From positions 2,131,069 to 2,195,068 of the forward strand of contig VWZP01001589.1 of assembly GCA_013396995.1 (NCBI GenBank): a DNA stretch of 64,000 bases, given 5' to 3'. The stretch is from Dicaeum eximium (Eukaryota; Chordata; Aves; Passeriformes; Dicaeidae). The notes beneath the pieces were generated by a model. That model ran no database searches. It was not told the DNA's origin and saw only the letters and a program-made list of their open reading frames with translations. The position numbers were made by a program, and so were the translations under genes. Below are positions 11,461-24,780 of the stretch, in pieces (the first letter of the stretch is position 1; each line of letters opens with the position of its first letter).

Positions 11461-14400
11461 AGTTCCGTTTGCTTTTTCCAAGGCAACTTGTTTATCAGTT
11501 CCTTTATGTTAATAAGGTACAAGGTACTATCACTCTTGTGCATGGCCACAAGTCTTCAGCTCCAGGTTTTAATAAATAAATTATTTAGTTCCCTCAAGAA
11601 CTATGGTAGAGGAATCTTGAATGTTGTTCAATTTGGGAGTCCTGAAGGGCATGCAGTATACAGCCAAAGTGGCAAAATCCACAGAGGAGTGGCATATTCA
11701 GGGAAAACAAGAGAAACCAGCCCAGACCCACCTCCTCCTCTCTCAGATCAGACATTATTCTACAGGCACACTTGCCATACCAAGTGGGTTCACACTTCTG
11801 CACGGAAATTTTTGCATTTCCCTCACCTGGTATTGTTACTTTGATAAGTCAAATTACAGAGAAAAAAAAGTATCAATAGGTGCCTCTACCCCAAATAGAA
11901 GTTTCCTGTTGAATGGAAAAGGGACTTCAAACTGCAGAGAAGAAAGGAAACAAGTCTGAAGACTGAAAAGTAGAAAAATAATTTTAAAAAAAATGTGTAA
12001 CAGGACATAAAATAGAAAATAAATGGGAAAAGTAAATAGCAATCTACATAGGGTTGGGACAGAGAGAGGACGGGAACACAGGTACCTGCCAGCACTATCA
12101 GGGATGCTGAGAAAGGCAGACCTGATCAGCCTGGCACCTTCTTCTGCCATTTGCATCCTTCCTTAACCAGGAGCTGAAGGAAATGAACTTTTCTCCCTTG
12201 TTTTACTGCTTTCAGCCAATCAATATGAATGTAGTACTACTCTTTCTAAGAAAGCACTTCACTCTGAGTGTTTCTTATATCTTTCTTGTGCTCAACAGCT
12301 GCAAAGTTCCAATTTCTTTGAAGACAGTAATTTTCTGATCATCTTTCCAATGTTTGTTTTCCCTCTGCTCCTTTTACAGCTACTTCCTTTCAGCCCTTCC
12401 TTGCCTTCTTCCTTTTCCCTATCTTCACGTGTTTATTCCAGTGCTCCCAAGTCTTTTCCACTCTGCTTCAAGACAGTATTATCAACTTATCTTGAAACAC
12501 ACACTCTTGACAGCAATAAGAATTAACTGCCTGTTCTACCACAAGGATTTTTATGTAGTATTAACTTTAAAAGGAAATCAGAACACAGGCAATTCATTGA
12601 GTAGTTTACTTTTTCAATTAAATGAAAGGTTAATGAAGATAACATTAGAAGGAAACATGCTGAAGACAAAAACCAGTTCACTGAGTTCTGATTATTGCTT
12701 TTTATGCAGCCTGCCCCTTCTCAGCAGAGTAATTAAGCTAAGAGGTCTATGGCTAATAAAATGTCTATGTGATTCAGTTCCAGAAAACACAATGTGAAGA
12801 CCAAAGCTTTTGCTTTCACTCTTCATTCAAGGGAGTAGGATATTTTTGAGTGTGGGAACAGAACATGGGAATAGATTAAATGAGCAAGATAAAGCTTTTT
12901 TTTAAGTCTTATCACAGCAAATTGCAAATATTTAAAATTCAGCTTGAATGAAAATTTACCTAAAACCTGTTTCTGAGTGCAGTAAAAAATCTTTTGGAAA
13001 TGGCAAAGTATTTCCTTTCTTTTTTTTTTTTTTAATGTTGTAATATAAGTACCTTAAATCCAACAGCAACCTAGTGACTTTTGTGACTTCACCCAAACCC
13101 TTTCACTTCTATTCAATATATACGGAAAAAAAAATGGAGTGCTATCATCTCCACATTTCCAGAAATATGCATAATTTCAATGATTCTGGTTTGTTTGTGA
13201 TTTACTTGGGTTTGAATTATTTTTTGACAACTTCATGAAAAAAAGAAATGGATTCCTGAATTAAAAGAAAAAAAGAAACAAAACAAACAACAAAACCACT
13301 GACATTTCTCAGTTGGAAGCCATTACAGAGAATGTATTTACTTTTACCTATGATGTCTAATTTTAGTCATTATCCCTGGGTCTGACATAACACACAACTT
13401 ATGGAATCCTCTTAATCCATCTGATGAACCTGCACATAAATAGATTGTTTCAGTTGATAGAGAACATGTCCCTCTCTTTCTCCATTAGCTGTAGAAAGCC
13501 CAATAAATGTAGGCTAAGGAGACTACACTGAGACGCCCATAGCTGGGTAATATGTGCACACCTGCTTCTCTACCCATTGAATCAGAACATTTTATCTATC
13601 TCATCTATTTACATCCACAATATTCTGAAATGAATGATGTCTTACTGCAGAGCTCTCCAGTCTTGCAAAGAAATACACCCCTTACTCTACAACTGGTATG
13701 CCTGGTAACCAGGGCAGCTTCTAAAGACAGGAACACAAAATGGGCCAAAACAGAGAATTCCTCATCTTGGTTGTTGCTTTTAATACTTCATCTCAACTAA
13801 CAGCTACCATCCCAAGTTTAACGTGGGACTTTCTGTCACAATAGCTGTATGTAACTCTTTATTCTTACCACATTATTATCATTTTGATTACTTCAGTTAT
13901 TCTAGAATTGTCACAAACTTTTGCTCACTCAATGATATTTAGTTTTTGCCTTTGTGATTTCAGAAAAGAAGCCATGTTCTACTTGAGTACAGTAAATTAT
14001 TAAAATGTAATTCCTCTCCTCCTTCCCAAGATATTAAATGTTATTTTGCATTTGACAAGACCCCAGGCTAGCTCAGTGATTGCCTTTGTACCTGCCCATG
14101 ACTGGGAGAACAGAAGACTTTCTGATTGTTTTCTCTACCAGCACTTACACTGTTGAGGTGGGACCACTTCCAGTTTGGCAAAGAGACAGCAGGCAAGCAT
14201 CTGTATAGAGTCCCAGAACAGATGCACTGTTGCATATAAACTGATACCAAAATATAAATTTATAATAAAAATATTAAACCATCAGATTAAGACCTCTTTC
14301 ACCTGCCAAGGTTTTGATGTATAAATGGAATGTTTAATGGGCTGCATTAATATAATTAATTTACCATCATTATAAAAGTACACTTAGTTTGTAGCTCCAT

Positions 14401-17400
14401 TTTCTAATCTGATTTTTACCTATTAAATTGACATCTCCAGCTGACTTTCCCATTCCCACTTGTAATAACTAACTTTTTTAGGCTTTTAACCTTTAAAATC
14501 TTAAAGCAAATTAAATTCTTCATAATCCCATAACCTCCAAAATTCTTTTCTCTTCAGTGAAAGTATGAATAGGAGAAAAAGGAAATGTCACTTTGCTTTT
14601 CACTGCAAGAACTAGAAAAAAAAAATCTAGTAACATATGCAACCTGATAGGCTTTCATCATGCTCTTAAAACAGTTAATTCAACTAGATCTCATGCATGC
14701 ATTACCCCTAGATAGATTTCCCTCATTAACTTAAATAACAGCAGACATAAATCTTGACATAATCTTCTCTCTGAACTTTACTGTCCGTAAAGCATATGGA
14801 GTCTTCTTTGCCAGAGAGAAACTCAGTCATTTTTACACTCCTGGTGTGGAGCCAGGTTTTTGTATCAGTGTGGTTGGCAGGATGAATCAGCAAAATAACT
14901 CTACCCCCCTGACTTTTATTGAATCCTATCAGATTACCAAATTTTTAAAGTCCACATGAAAGGTTTGCAAATTAAGCCGTAAATTTGCAATTGAGGATAA
15001 ACAGACAGTCAGTCACCATCAGTGACAAAACCATACTTGGGTACCAATGTGGACACAACATGGTGAACATCATCAAGATCTAATAGTCCCTGTCTTGGCA
15101 TTGATCCACCTGAATCAGGGGTACTAGAGGGGCTGCAGCCAAAGCATTAATTTCTTACTGTATTAGCTTTTGCTGAGTTGTGTACCTGAACATGTAACTC
15201 ATCGTTTCCCTGTCATGTAATTTGTGGCAAGAAGCAAAGCTTTCTTATTTGGAAGAGGGAAGGAATTCTCCCTTCAACGTGAGTGAAGTAAAGTTGTAGC
15301 ATTTACTGTAGTCATCAGCCAGTTGCACTGTGGGGGAGTTAAATCAAGAGTCCACAAATAAAAGGCATTTAGGAGTATATGTGAAGAGCAGGGAAAAGGC
15401 TGGAAAAAAGAAAGTACAGAAAAAAAGTAAATTTAAAAGGCTTAGAGACAGTATCTGGAAAAGACTAAGAAAATACTTAAAGCAATAGAGGATTTCAGTA
15501 ATATGGTATATTTGGAAGTCAGCCAGAAGCCATTCTGCAAGCAAAACCAGGGGCTGACAGACACTCACTGGGGACAACCCTTCATTATCAGTTCCAACAG
15601 ATTACCTTTCTCACTGATTGGATGGCCAATCTCAATTTTCCACAGGTTTAACCATCAGAATCCTGAGGACATCTGAATTTCTTTAATCTATGACATCCTC
15701 TAGATATATTTCTAAATTGTTTAAGAATCCAGATGATGAGTGAGGCTCTTGAGTACCATTACCATTTCATGGGAAAGACTGTCATGATCCTGTTGCCTCA
15801 TATAAATAGACAGATATATGGGCAGACATTTATATCAATTGCAGTTTTCCTTCCACATCCCCATAGACCACCTTTTAAGAAAACTGTAAACTATATAGAG
15901 GCAGCAGATAGGCAGATTTGTAAAGAAAACAAATTAAACAAATCTTTTGTTTGAAATTGCTTCTACAAAATCTCTTCTGTAGCTCAAGGGTGCTCACATC
16001 ATAGCTGCTCTAGGTGAAACATGTAGACAAGATAATTTTTAATTTAGTTTATACCCCAAGCCCTGTGGGCACATGGAGAATATCAGTAATAAATGAGAAT
16101 TTCTCTTCTCAGTAAGACAGACACACAACAAATCACAGGAGGAAAGTTCCTCTGCAAAAATTGGAAAGTTAATGGGTTTTCTCAATGTCCTGCTTGAAAA
16201 TTAATCTTCCACTTAATCAAACTCTTATGGCTAAATAATACTTTTCCTGTCAACAAGACTAGATTTAATAAGATTTCTTGTTTGGAAATGGCAATTCAGA
16301 AAATTTAGGCACTTTTTTCTTTTTTATTGTAACTTAAATTTTTTTGTGTGTTTCGTCCTATACACAGACCAGACCTCTTAAGAAATTTTGACAGGTAAAA
16401 CCTACATGATCCTCAAGACAGAATGTTTCTGCCTGTGTAGAGCAGAATCAGAGTGAGGGACCTCTCAGGAGAAATCTCACGAGTGGGACGTGTCCTCTGA
16501 GTTGAGCAGTGGGCCTTGCAGCACACAGCTTAAGACTCAAGTCCTCAAATTCTACCTGGTTTAGGTGTCAGCCCTTTGTTTCAACTGGTCCTCACTAACA
16601 AAAAGGTGTAGATTGCCCTCTCTAGCTGGTAACTCCCTGTTGCAATACCTGATGGGTGTTGCAAACTTACAAGCATTAGAAACTCTGTCAAGTTTAGTGT
16701 TCACCATTCTTGCACGGCTTGAAAAGTGTTGTTTTGCTTCTTCCTGTCCAACTTTCTGGGGGTCAAACTGCCTTCATTTGCTTTGTCGCAGATTTCTACA
16801 CCTCCAAATATGCTTCATGTGGTGGTTTCACAAGGTTGAAAGAGGAAAGCTAAATTTGATTTTTCAGATACACGGGGTGAGGATTCACCCCATCATAGTT
16901 TTGAAGCTGGGATAATTGGCGGTGGTTTCACTCAAGGATATGGCTCTGAATGAAGCTAGACTGTATGCTTACACAATAAAAATACTTGAATATAAATGTC
17001 ATCTGTGTGCATGCAAAATGTTACAAGTATTCAATTTAATAATTTTAGACTACAAAATGTTCATCAAATTGCTGACTATACTCCTTAAATATTGAGAGTA
17101 AAGGGATCAAGAACAAAAAGCATAAGCATGACATGGATTCAAATTGTTTTCCTCCTAAAATTTTTCTCTATATATGATAAAATGATGACTATTATAAATA
17201 TTATAGATATAATAAAAGCTTAAGAGAAAAAAGTATCAACAGAGTAGCTAACTGAAATGCTTCTAACCCTATCCAATAAAATACATTGCAACAGCATCCC
17301 AGTAGATATTTGTTTTCTTCAAGCAGTTTATAGATAAGGCACCAGTCTCTAAAGTGAAACAATGGGACAGAACAGTAAGTCAGGAACAGATAAATGCTAA

Positions 17401-18843
17401 GAACAGTGATGGAGGAAATACAGTAAAGCTCCCACTGAAAAGGCTTTCTATATTAGTTTTCTTTGCTGTAATTGTTTGTTGACATACTCACGAAGTTCCC
17501 AACCAGGAAAATAATAGACTGAAAACTTTAGCTTTGGTCTCATGATAGGCTCTTAAAACTTCAGATAAATATTGCAGAATTGAACTTAAAACACTTATTC
17601 TTTTTTAAAAAAAAAAATTCTCATACTTTTCCAGATATTTTACCTCCTGCATAGACACAGTGACAAGCAATCTTCAGATATGAACTCACATATAACTTCC
17701 TCTGCATCCCCATCTCATTTAGTATACAGGGGTTGGATTATAAATTAGCACAAAGTTTAGAGATGTCATTTAATATTCCTCAAATTGTATCTGTTTGGTA
17801 CTATAACCAAAGCAGTGTTCTTTCAAATGCCTCAAATGTATCATAATTTGTATTTTCCAGTAAATATTCATCTTGAAAGAAAGGGTTTTTTTCCATTTTT
17901 TCATGAACATTTCACTTAATTTTCTCCACATTTACAGATAATACTTTTTTTATTTTTCAATACTTTTCAGTCATCTGTGAATTATTACAATTACAATACT
18001 TCATATTTCACATACAATCCTGGAGCTCTCTATTCCTTTTTTTAAAAGCACTTGGAGTGATTTACAGAAACTTCTGAAAACAGCTATCTAGGGAAAAAAT
18101 AAGCTAACTATGAATTAAAAGTGAAAAGCACACAAAAAAAAGTAATAATTATAAAAAAAGACATCTCAGCTTTTATAGGCTCACCTAGATTGGGGCTTCA
18201 GGGGAAAAATATCTTTTTTAATTTCAGCTCAGAAGACAAGTTCTTCACAACAGAATTGAAAGAAACCCTGAATCAAGCAATTATCTAAATTTCTGTAGCA
18301 GGCCAGCACTTGATTTTGTCTTTTATTTCTCCAAGATTAACTGAAGAAACTTTAAAAAGGAAGCTTTCTGAATTCAACAGAATTCAAATGCATGACAGTC
18401 CAAACTGTATGCAGCAATTTCACTCACTTTAATATTTAATTCAGCACCAGAACTACATTGCTAACTTAGTTCATTCTGCCACATAAATTTCCATTCACTG
18501 TGGCATTTGTCTTAGACTGTACTTCATTCCTCTACAGCACTCATTCAAGTGCACAGAATCCCTGTGCTAGGCAGAATATTGAGTTTGTGCCACAAGAGCA
18601 GGAATTATCTGTGATTTATATATTCCTGTGTTGGTAAATTAGTGAGAGGACTGCTCATGTGGATCTCCACTGAGGAGACAGCAGAGTAAGACCATGGAGG
18701 TTTGGAATGGAATTTTTTATATGGAACACATCTCCTCTGCACTTGAGCAAACCATTTATTTCCCTTTGTCTTGATTCCACTCGCTAAAAGACAGGGTAAG
18801 CAGTCCCAAGTAACTTTCAATACTACAAGGATTTTAAAAAGAC
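11461..18843. other. AT-rich sequence without a recognisable gene
   Basis: The longest frame of the window lies here (12354-12797 plus, 147 codons). It starts with a Phe/Leu/Pro/Tyr run from pyrimidine-rich DNA and has no domain pattern. A 116-codon frame at 16565-16915 plus is equally unrecognisable. Other details: a T-run at 13020-13033, an A/C-rich tract at about 13262-13300, and a perfect stem (GGGGTGA 16874-16880, TCACCCC 16885-16891, loop of four). Confidence 0.55.
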
Positions 18844-18862
18844 AAAAAAAAAAAAAAAAAAA
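18844..18862 (+). repeat. Poly(A) run of 19 bases
   Basis: Uninterrupted A-run. I recognise no retroelement immediately upstream whose tail this could be, so it is best treated as a simple repeat. Confidence 0.9.
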
Positions 18863-19264
18863 CCTCATAGTTCTCTCAAACAGAGATGAGAATGATACAC
18901 AGATTGAAAAGAGCAACAGTTGTTTAAATCACATAGAAGAAAGAACAGTGCCACTGTCAGCTGTTCCAGGCAAAATATTTCCCATCCCTGTTGCACTACT
19001 TTTTACTCCAAAGCTCTTCACAAGTATGCAGCTTCAAACATTTAGTGTAAACTGGAAAAAACGACAGGAGGATGTGAGCTGATGGGGTTAATTATGTGGG
19101 AGGCACCATGTTCTTTCATTTCTTATTATTGGGACCCAAACCCATAACTAGCTATTCTCTTTCTCCCCTTTCCTTTTCCTCCTCTTCAATTCTTTCTTCT
19201 TCTTTATCACCTAAAATTGTTCAAAAAGGCAATTTCCAAGTCTCCTTGTTTATATTTGCATTAG

Positions 19265-19480
19265 GTTGGGTCAGGCGACCTTGGCCTCTGCTCTCAGGTG
19301 CATCCCAGAGCATCCTGCAGGCACTCCGTCTGCCAGGCTGCCGGCCCCGGGGCTGGAAGGCGCGGCTGCCCCGGCACCGTGCCACAATTATGGTAATTAA
19401 CCCAAGCACACGCTGATGAAGCTGTAATAATGCTTTCAGAGCCTGGCAAGTGTCTCTGCTGCACGGAGTAGTCAGAGCTG
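19265..19480. promoter_or_regulatory. CpG-rich patch followed by a TAATTA motif; candidate conserved element
   Basis: About 19268-19385 is strongly GC-rich, with about eight CpGs, including GGCGCGG and CCGGCACCG, in a window where CpG is rare. Directly after it come ATGGTAATTAACCC near 19389, a homeodomain-type site, and a moderately GC-rich stretch to about 19480. It is too short for a normal CpG island and no first exon is evident. It could be a developmental enhancer, a relic of a retrocopy or just a local GC patch. The regulatory reading is inference. Confidence 0.3.
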
Positions 19481-19571
19481 TTACAGTCTGTTACTCCACA
19501 TTGTCACAAATATCTTTGCATTATAATTTATAATGCTTTCATTGATTAGTTGCTACATGACCCACTTGGTT

Positions 19572-19632
19572 TTATAGTGTGGTTTTTTGTTGCTTTTTTT
19601 TGGTGGGTGTTTTGTTTTGTTTTGTTTTTTCT
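19572..19632. repeat. T/G-rich low-complexity tract
   Basis: Runs of T broken by G, including a TTTTG microsatellite at about 19612-19630. It is the complement-type counterpart of the A/C-rich tracts seen elsewhere in the window. Confidence 0.8.
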
Positions 19633-19786
19633 AATATCAGTCTTCCCATCTTTTCTGACTTCATCATTACATTTTTTTTTCTCTTTTATGACTTACCCAC
19701 AGTCTTCCTTCTCTAGTTTTGGTATTTCTGTTCTATTGACATCTCACTCTTTTTTTCTTCTTTCACCATTTTAAAAATTAATTATT

Positions 19787-19805
19787 TTATTTTATTTTAT
19801 TATTA
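19787..19805. repeat. (TTTTA)n microsatellite
   Basis: Short run of ATTTT units following a T/C-rich stretch. Confidence 0.75.
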
Positions 19806-22800
19806 CTAATTTTAACCTTCTCTACACTCTGGCCTTTTTGAAGAAAAGGCTAAGTACAGAAGCACGACTGACAAAAGCAACAGTGTTTTTCAAGAGGAAG
19901 TCAGCACTTGAGATCTACAGTATGTACCATTAACCACTGCAACACATTTGAGTTGACAGCAACCTTTTTTTTCTCATTTTATATTTATGAAACTCAGTTT
20001 CTACTTTCCTGGAAAGTGAGTCTTAAGGCAAGAGGAAGAGAGGAAATCCTAACACTAGACCTGCTGTAATAATTTGAAGTATTTTTAGGCTAAGAAGACA
20101 AAACATTCCTATTCCCTGGTACCTTATGGTCATAGAGAGAAGGCTTCTGGCAGCTGCTTCCTGTGTTCGCACCAGCTCTTGGCAGTTCTCTGCTCCCACG
20201 GAGTGTTAGTTGCATGTATCACTCTCCACAAACTCTGATGATGGAAGAGCACTGCTAAAAGCACAGCAAAGAAAGCTGTCTCTAAGGGCCTCGTACATCC
20301 AACAGCTAAAGGACTGTCTGCAGCTCCTTCTATGGCTGTTGAATTAAGATTTTCAGAGAAAATCTATCCTAGCAATTTCCATTCTACTTTAACTATACCA
20401 ATCTTTCTCCACATGGTACGCTGACCACAAGCATGGAAAATCAACAATTTCTTCTTTTTCTGCACAGGTATTTGTAATTGAAATGTTAAAATTGCTAGGA
20501 AGGGAGAGTGCATGGGTGTGGAGGCCCCAGAAGGAGCAAGAAGAGAAAGGGATAAAAGGATGACAAGTTTGGATGACACAGCCCATCATGAAGATCCCAG
20601 AATATCTATCTACACATGATTTCTCAATAACACCCAGAGTGGGAAAACAAAGGACACTCTAAAAGAAAGGATAGACCATAGCCATTGAAGAGGGTGGCAG
20701 GAGACACAAAGAGAAAAAAGAGTTTGTTAGTAGTGCTGCCTAAAGATTCTCAGGGGTCAAACATGATGGAGACACACTATCCACAATTCACATCCCAGGA
20801 GCCAGCCCATGCCTGCCAAACATACTAACCAAATGTTTCTTCTCTCTTCTTCTTTCTCCAGCCTACTCCACACAAAAGAAGGGCAGTCATCTTCAAAGAG
20901 ACTGCGAGGCCAATGTGTTCACCACCTTAAACACATGAAAAAGATATTTTAAGGAAAGCAGTCTATCAAGACACAAATCCAGAGCCAGCAATTTAAACCA
21001 ATACATTTCCACAGGCACTAGCACTTTCCGAATTTTAGTCCCCTTGGAGTAATAAAAAAGATACAATAAGAAGTCTGAAGGAAAACTAACCAAAACTTTG
21101 TTTGCAAAAGGTTGTAACTTCAACTGGAACAATACAATGAGAAATAAATCCAACTCTGAATATGGCTAAAACAGTCTCAAATACGAATACTTAGAGAAAA
21201 GGCTTCTACCAGACATTTATAGAGTCTCTGTAAAAGTCAGGACTCAGTCAACCATCTACACAAATATGCTAAATATGCTACAGTTTCAGAAAAGCAAAGA
21301 TGGCTGGCCAATAACTTCTGGCACAGGTCTTACACTGCAATGAAAAAAATTTCCAAATGGTTGTTTACATGGTAGATATAATTCCTCTCTGCAAATATTT
21401 TGCAGGATTTTTTTTTTTCCTTAATCAACCCCAGTGGCTGATTTCAACAATTAATATCAGGCTGAAAGACAGGTTCGAACTCCAGCAAAGCTCTGAATGC
21501 CATGTTTTTAACAAATTTACATCAAGTGCTCTAAACTAATGGTAAACCTATATCTAATGACAAATGTATTCAGTAATTAACTGCTCTACTTTTCAGTTTG
21601 GGCAAAACCCTTTATGTGGTGCACTGGTGCTGAATGGATGCCTTGTTGCAGGGTACTGACTAGGTCTGTTTCACAGATACCATTGCAACTCTGGTTGCAA
21701 TTGTTCAGTTCTCAGAAAACTTCCCTGAAAATGGGTTGCAAATAACAGAATTTGGAGAGTAGGGCATGAGTGGGTGGGTGTATTTTTGAACCTGCATTTA
21801 AGTAAACTCTTCCATCACAGTGCAAGATTTTGACGGGACTAAAGAAAATTTGCATCACAAAATGCTGTGAGATGCCTGGGTATTGGAGTAGCCTGAAAAA
21901 ATGCCTGTAAACATATATCCCCCAAAAGACCAATTACTGGGCACCTTCAGAATCAAAATTAATTCTCTCATATCTTTGGCCAACACACTAGCTGCTTTGG
22001 AGGTTAGAACCAAGACCCAAAATTAACATCAGAAGCTTGAAATCAATGACAAATAAAAGAAAATGAAAATTATAAAGATAGCATTGTAGGAAAATATGCA
22101 GAACAATTATGGATCAAGAAGGTCTTAAAGACTTGAGTATTTATCAATCCTCTAAAGACGTGGTTATAGAGAAATGAAGTCTGAAAAGGACATACAGACA
22201 TCAGGAATAGAATTATGTAAAGTGAAGGAAAATTTCTAAGTACTGACATCTTATAATTAGATCAGGGAAACAACAATTCATTTCCTAAACTACTTCTATG
22301 AGACAAGAAAATAATAAAAAAAAAAACCACACTAAAGAGATGAAATAAACTAGTAGTCAAACACTTAAATAAGTATAGTAACAAATTACTTCCCCTTTAC
22401 CAGGGAGAAGATTGTGCATCTTGCACCTCTCCAGGTTAAAACCAGGTTGCTTTTTCTGAAGGTTTTGCAACTAGAACCACCAAATAAACACTGAAAAACA
22501 ATCATTCACCACTACCTCCATCCTCAGTTCCCAAGGATGGTACTACCAAGGTGAGAACTCCATAGAGAAAGCTTCCTTACATGTGTGTTGTTTTAGGGTA
22601 AGAAGCCTCCTACTGTACACAGTTTGGACAGGACCTTGATGCTCTGTTGAGGCACTGGGTGACAAATGGCTGCAGAGCAAATAGAAAAGTTGCCAAATGG
22701 AACCCATCCCCCACAACATTTAGTACAAGTTTTACATCCCATTGGGCTCTCCCTCTTTCTATAACAACACAGAGCCTGGTATTTCTGAAGAAAACATTTA

Positions 22801-24381
22801 CAACACAATTGGAAAAGGGCTTCCATCAGCTATGTAAAACAGGAGTGTAGTTCCATTAGTAAGCTCCTTACCTCAATCTACTAGTGAGCAAGTTGCAGCT
22901 GTGGGACTGCACACATGGGTGCTTCAGACTGCTGAAACTGAAATATATACCCTGGCTCACTAAGTATACAGTTTTAAAGAGGAAAATATCCTTAATCCTA
23001 TTTGCAATAAAGTGTTCCCAAGAAACAAGTTATGGTTGAAATGTTGACTGATGGCCCAAATCTCAGGCTTTTGGGATAATTTGGAGAGGGTACAGCTTCT
23101 TAAGAATTCAAAGGAGAGAATGTTTTTCCTTTTTTTCTCCTGAAGCTGATGAGTCAAAGGGAAGTAGGAGATATATGAACTCGACTGAGTTCTCATTGAT
23201 TTATACCTCGCAACTGACCCTAAAATGTGGATCTCTCCAGGTGAATTCGGCAGCCTCAGCCTGAAAGAGTATGAATTCATCTGGAAAGAGCATTTTGAAA
23301 AATATTGGTTAACAAGCAATCACCCTCAAAGTGAGTTTTCTTATTCTCTGTCTCTGTAGAAACAGAGACAATATTTACAAGTCCAAATGGTAACATAATA
23401 TAAAATATTAATATGTAAGCAGTCATAGCCTGTTTGATTAATAAGAAAACTGCCCAATACCTCTAAGTTTCTTCCTCTAAGAGAAACATTTAATACTAGT
23501 ATTTGCAATAGTTGTCTAAAACATCATCTCCTGTATAAATCCACCAGACTGACAGAAAAGGCAGCTTTTCAATTTGTTTCAGGAACTGTAGACATATTTG
23601 AAATCTTAATATGTACTTAAGGGGTTTTTTTTATCCTCTGTGTAATTCTCTGGTATTTCCGTAGCTTATTTAAAAACCATTAGCTCCCAGAACTACCAGA
23701 ATCTTCACAAAGAGGTTCTTTTGTTTTGGTCTGATTTTTTGTTTGAAGTCAGTACAGTCCAAATCAGTTGGAATATCAAGGGGGGGTAAAAAAGAAGATT
23801 GTATATAACCCAAAACTTTAGGATTTATTTTTAGCTGGCTGGTACAATAGATTAATATATCCTGAAATATTAATTTTCATTAAGGACAGCTACAGCAGAA
23901 ATTTAAACTCAAAACAAATCGTGCAAAACATAGTAGTAACACCATTTAATAAGCTTAAGTTCTGTTTCTTTCTATATATTTTCCTGTGTTAAAATCAGGC
24001 AGAAATACTCAATATCCTTAGTAGATAGCAAAATACACATGACAACATTTTACCAAATTTTCATGCATACTTTGCATGACAATAATAATAGAGAGAAAAG
24101 GTCAAATTCAAATCTATTTCCCACTGCATATTTATCTCCTTTAATATTTAGGTTAAATGACATAGTTGGTTATCTTTCACCATGGAATCTTTGATAACAC
24201 AAGTTATTTTCCTGCATAAATACTGACTACAATGACAATGTACCTGCAGTCATCCCACACAAGTCATTGTGTGTTCTGAATTATTGAACATACTGTTCTT
24301 CTTACAAATGTTCTGTCAGTAGTTTTAACAGGAGAACTCATCCTGAAAGGGAAGAAACACGCACTGAATAAGGAAAAACTA
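19806..24381. other. AT-rich sequence without a recognisable gene
   Basis: No repeat family or domain is recognised. The longest frame is 22960-23319 on the minus strand (119 codons), with no domain pattern. A-runs occur, for example at about 22315-22326. Confidence 0.55.
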
Positions 24382-24780
24382 AGGCAGGGCTGGAAGAGGC
24401 CTCAAGATCCACACGTCTGGCCTTCAGAAGGAAAGGAAACTCATGTAGATCATCTCTGACCCATATCAATTTTTTTTACTCTATACAGCATGAAATGAAG
24501 GAGGTTCCACACTCTTCCTTGGTAGGCTATTCCAGTGATTTATGACCCTCACCATTTAAAAGTGGTTTCCTCATTTGTCAGCAGCATCAACAGATTATTT
24601 CTATTTTCTCCTAGTACTACTGGGTTGTGGGGAAGCAATTCCCACCTTTTTATTAGAGATTTGCATATCCTGCAAAAGAGATCAGTTCTCTTTAAACTTA
24701 CCAGAGTGGAATTCTTTCATGATTTTCACTGTTTTACAAATCTGTTGGATTTCTTTTCTCTTGGATATCCTTCACTTTAG
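24382..24780 (-). mobile_element. Ancient CR1/L3-like LINE fragment
   Basis: The plus strand carries, in the right order, degraded versions of the reverse-complement 3' end of old amniote CR1/L3-like elements. GGCAGGGCTGGAAGAGGCCTC near 24384 matches the usual CTGGAAGGGACCTC. TAGGCTATTCCAGTG near 24520 matches the TTCCAGTG block. GTTGTGGGGAAGCAATTCCC near 24625 and a final TTTCTTTTCTC follow. Divergence is much higher than in the other CR1 copies here, so this is the oldest recognisable element in the window. Family detail is from memory; the edges are approximate. Confidence 0.6.

Noticed and set aside
12354..12797. Longest open frame in the window, 147 codons on the plus strand
   Set aside because: It begins with a pyrimidine-derived Phe/Leu/Pro run and shows no domain, no splice context and no unusual GC. 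My rough estimate for the longest chance frame is about 125 codons, so 147 is not remarkable.
16565..16915. 116-codon frame with several Cys and Trp residues, considered as a secreted or zinc-binding protein
   Set aside because: No regular Cys spacing, no signal peptide and no splice context; likely chance.
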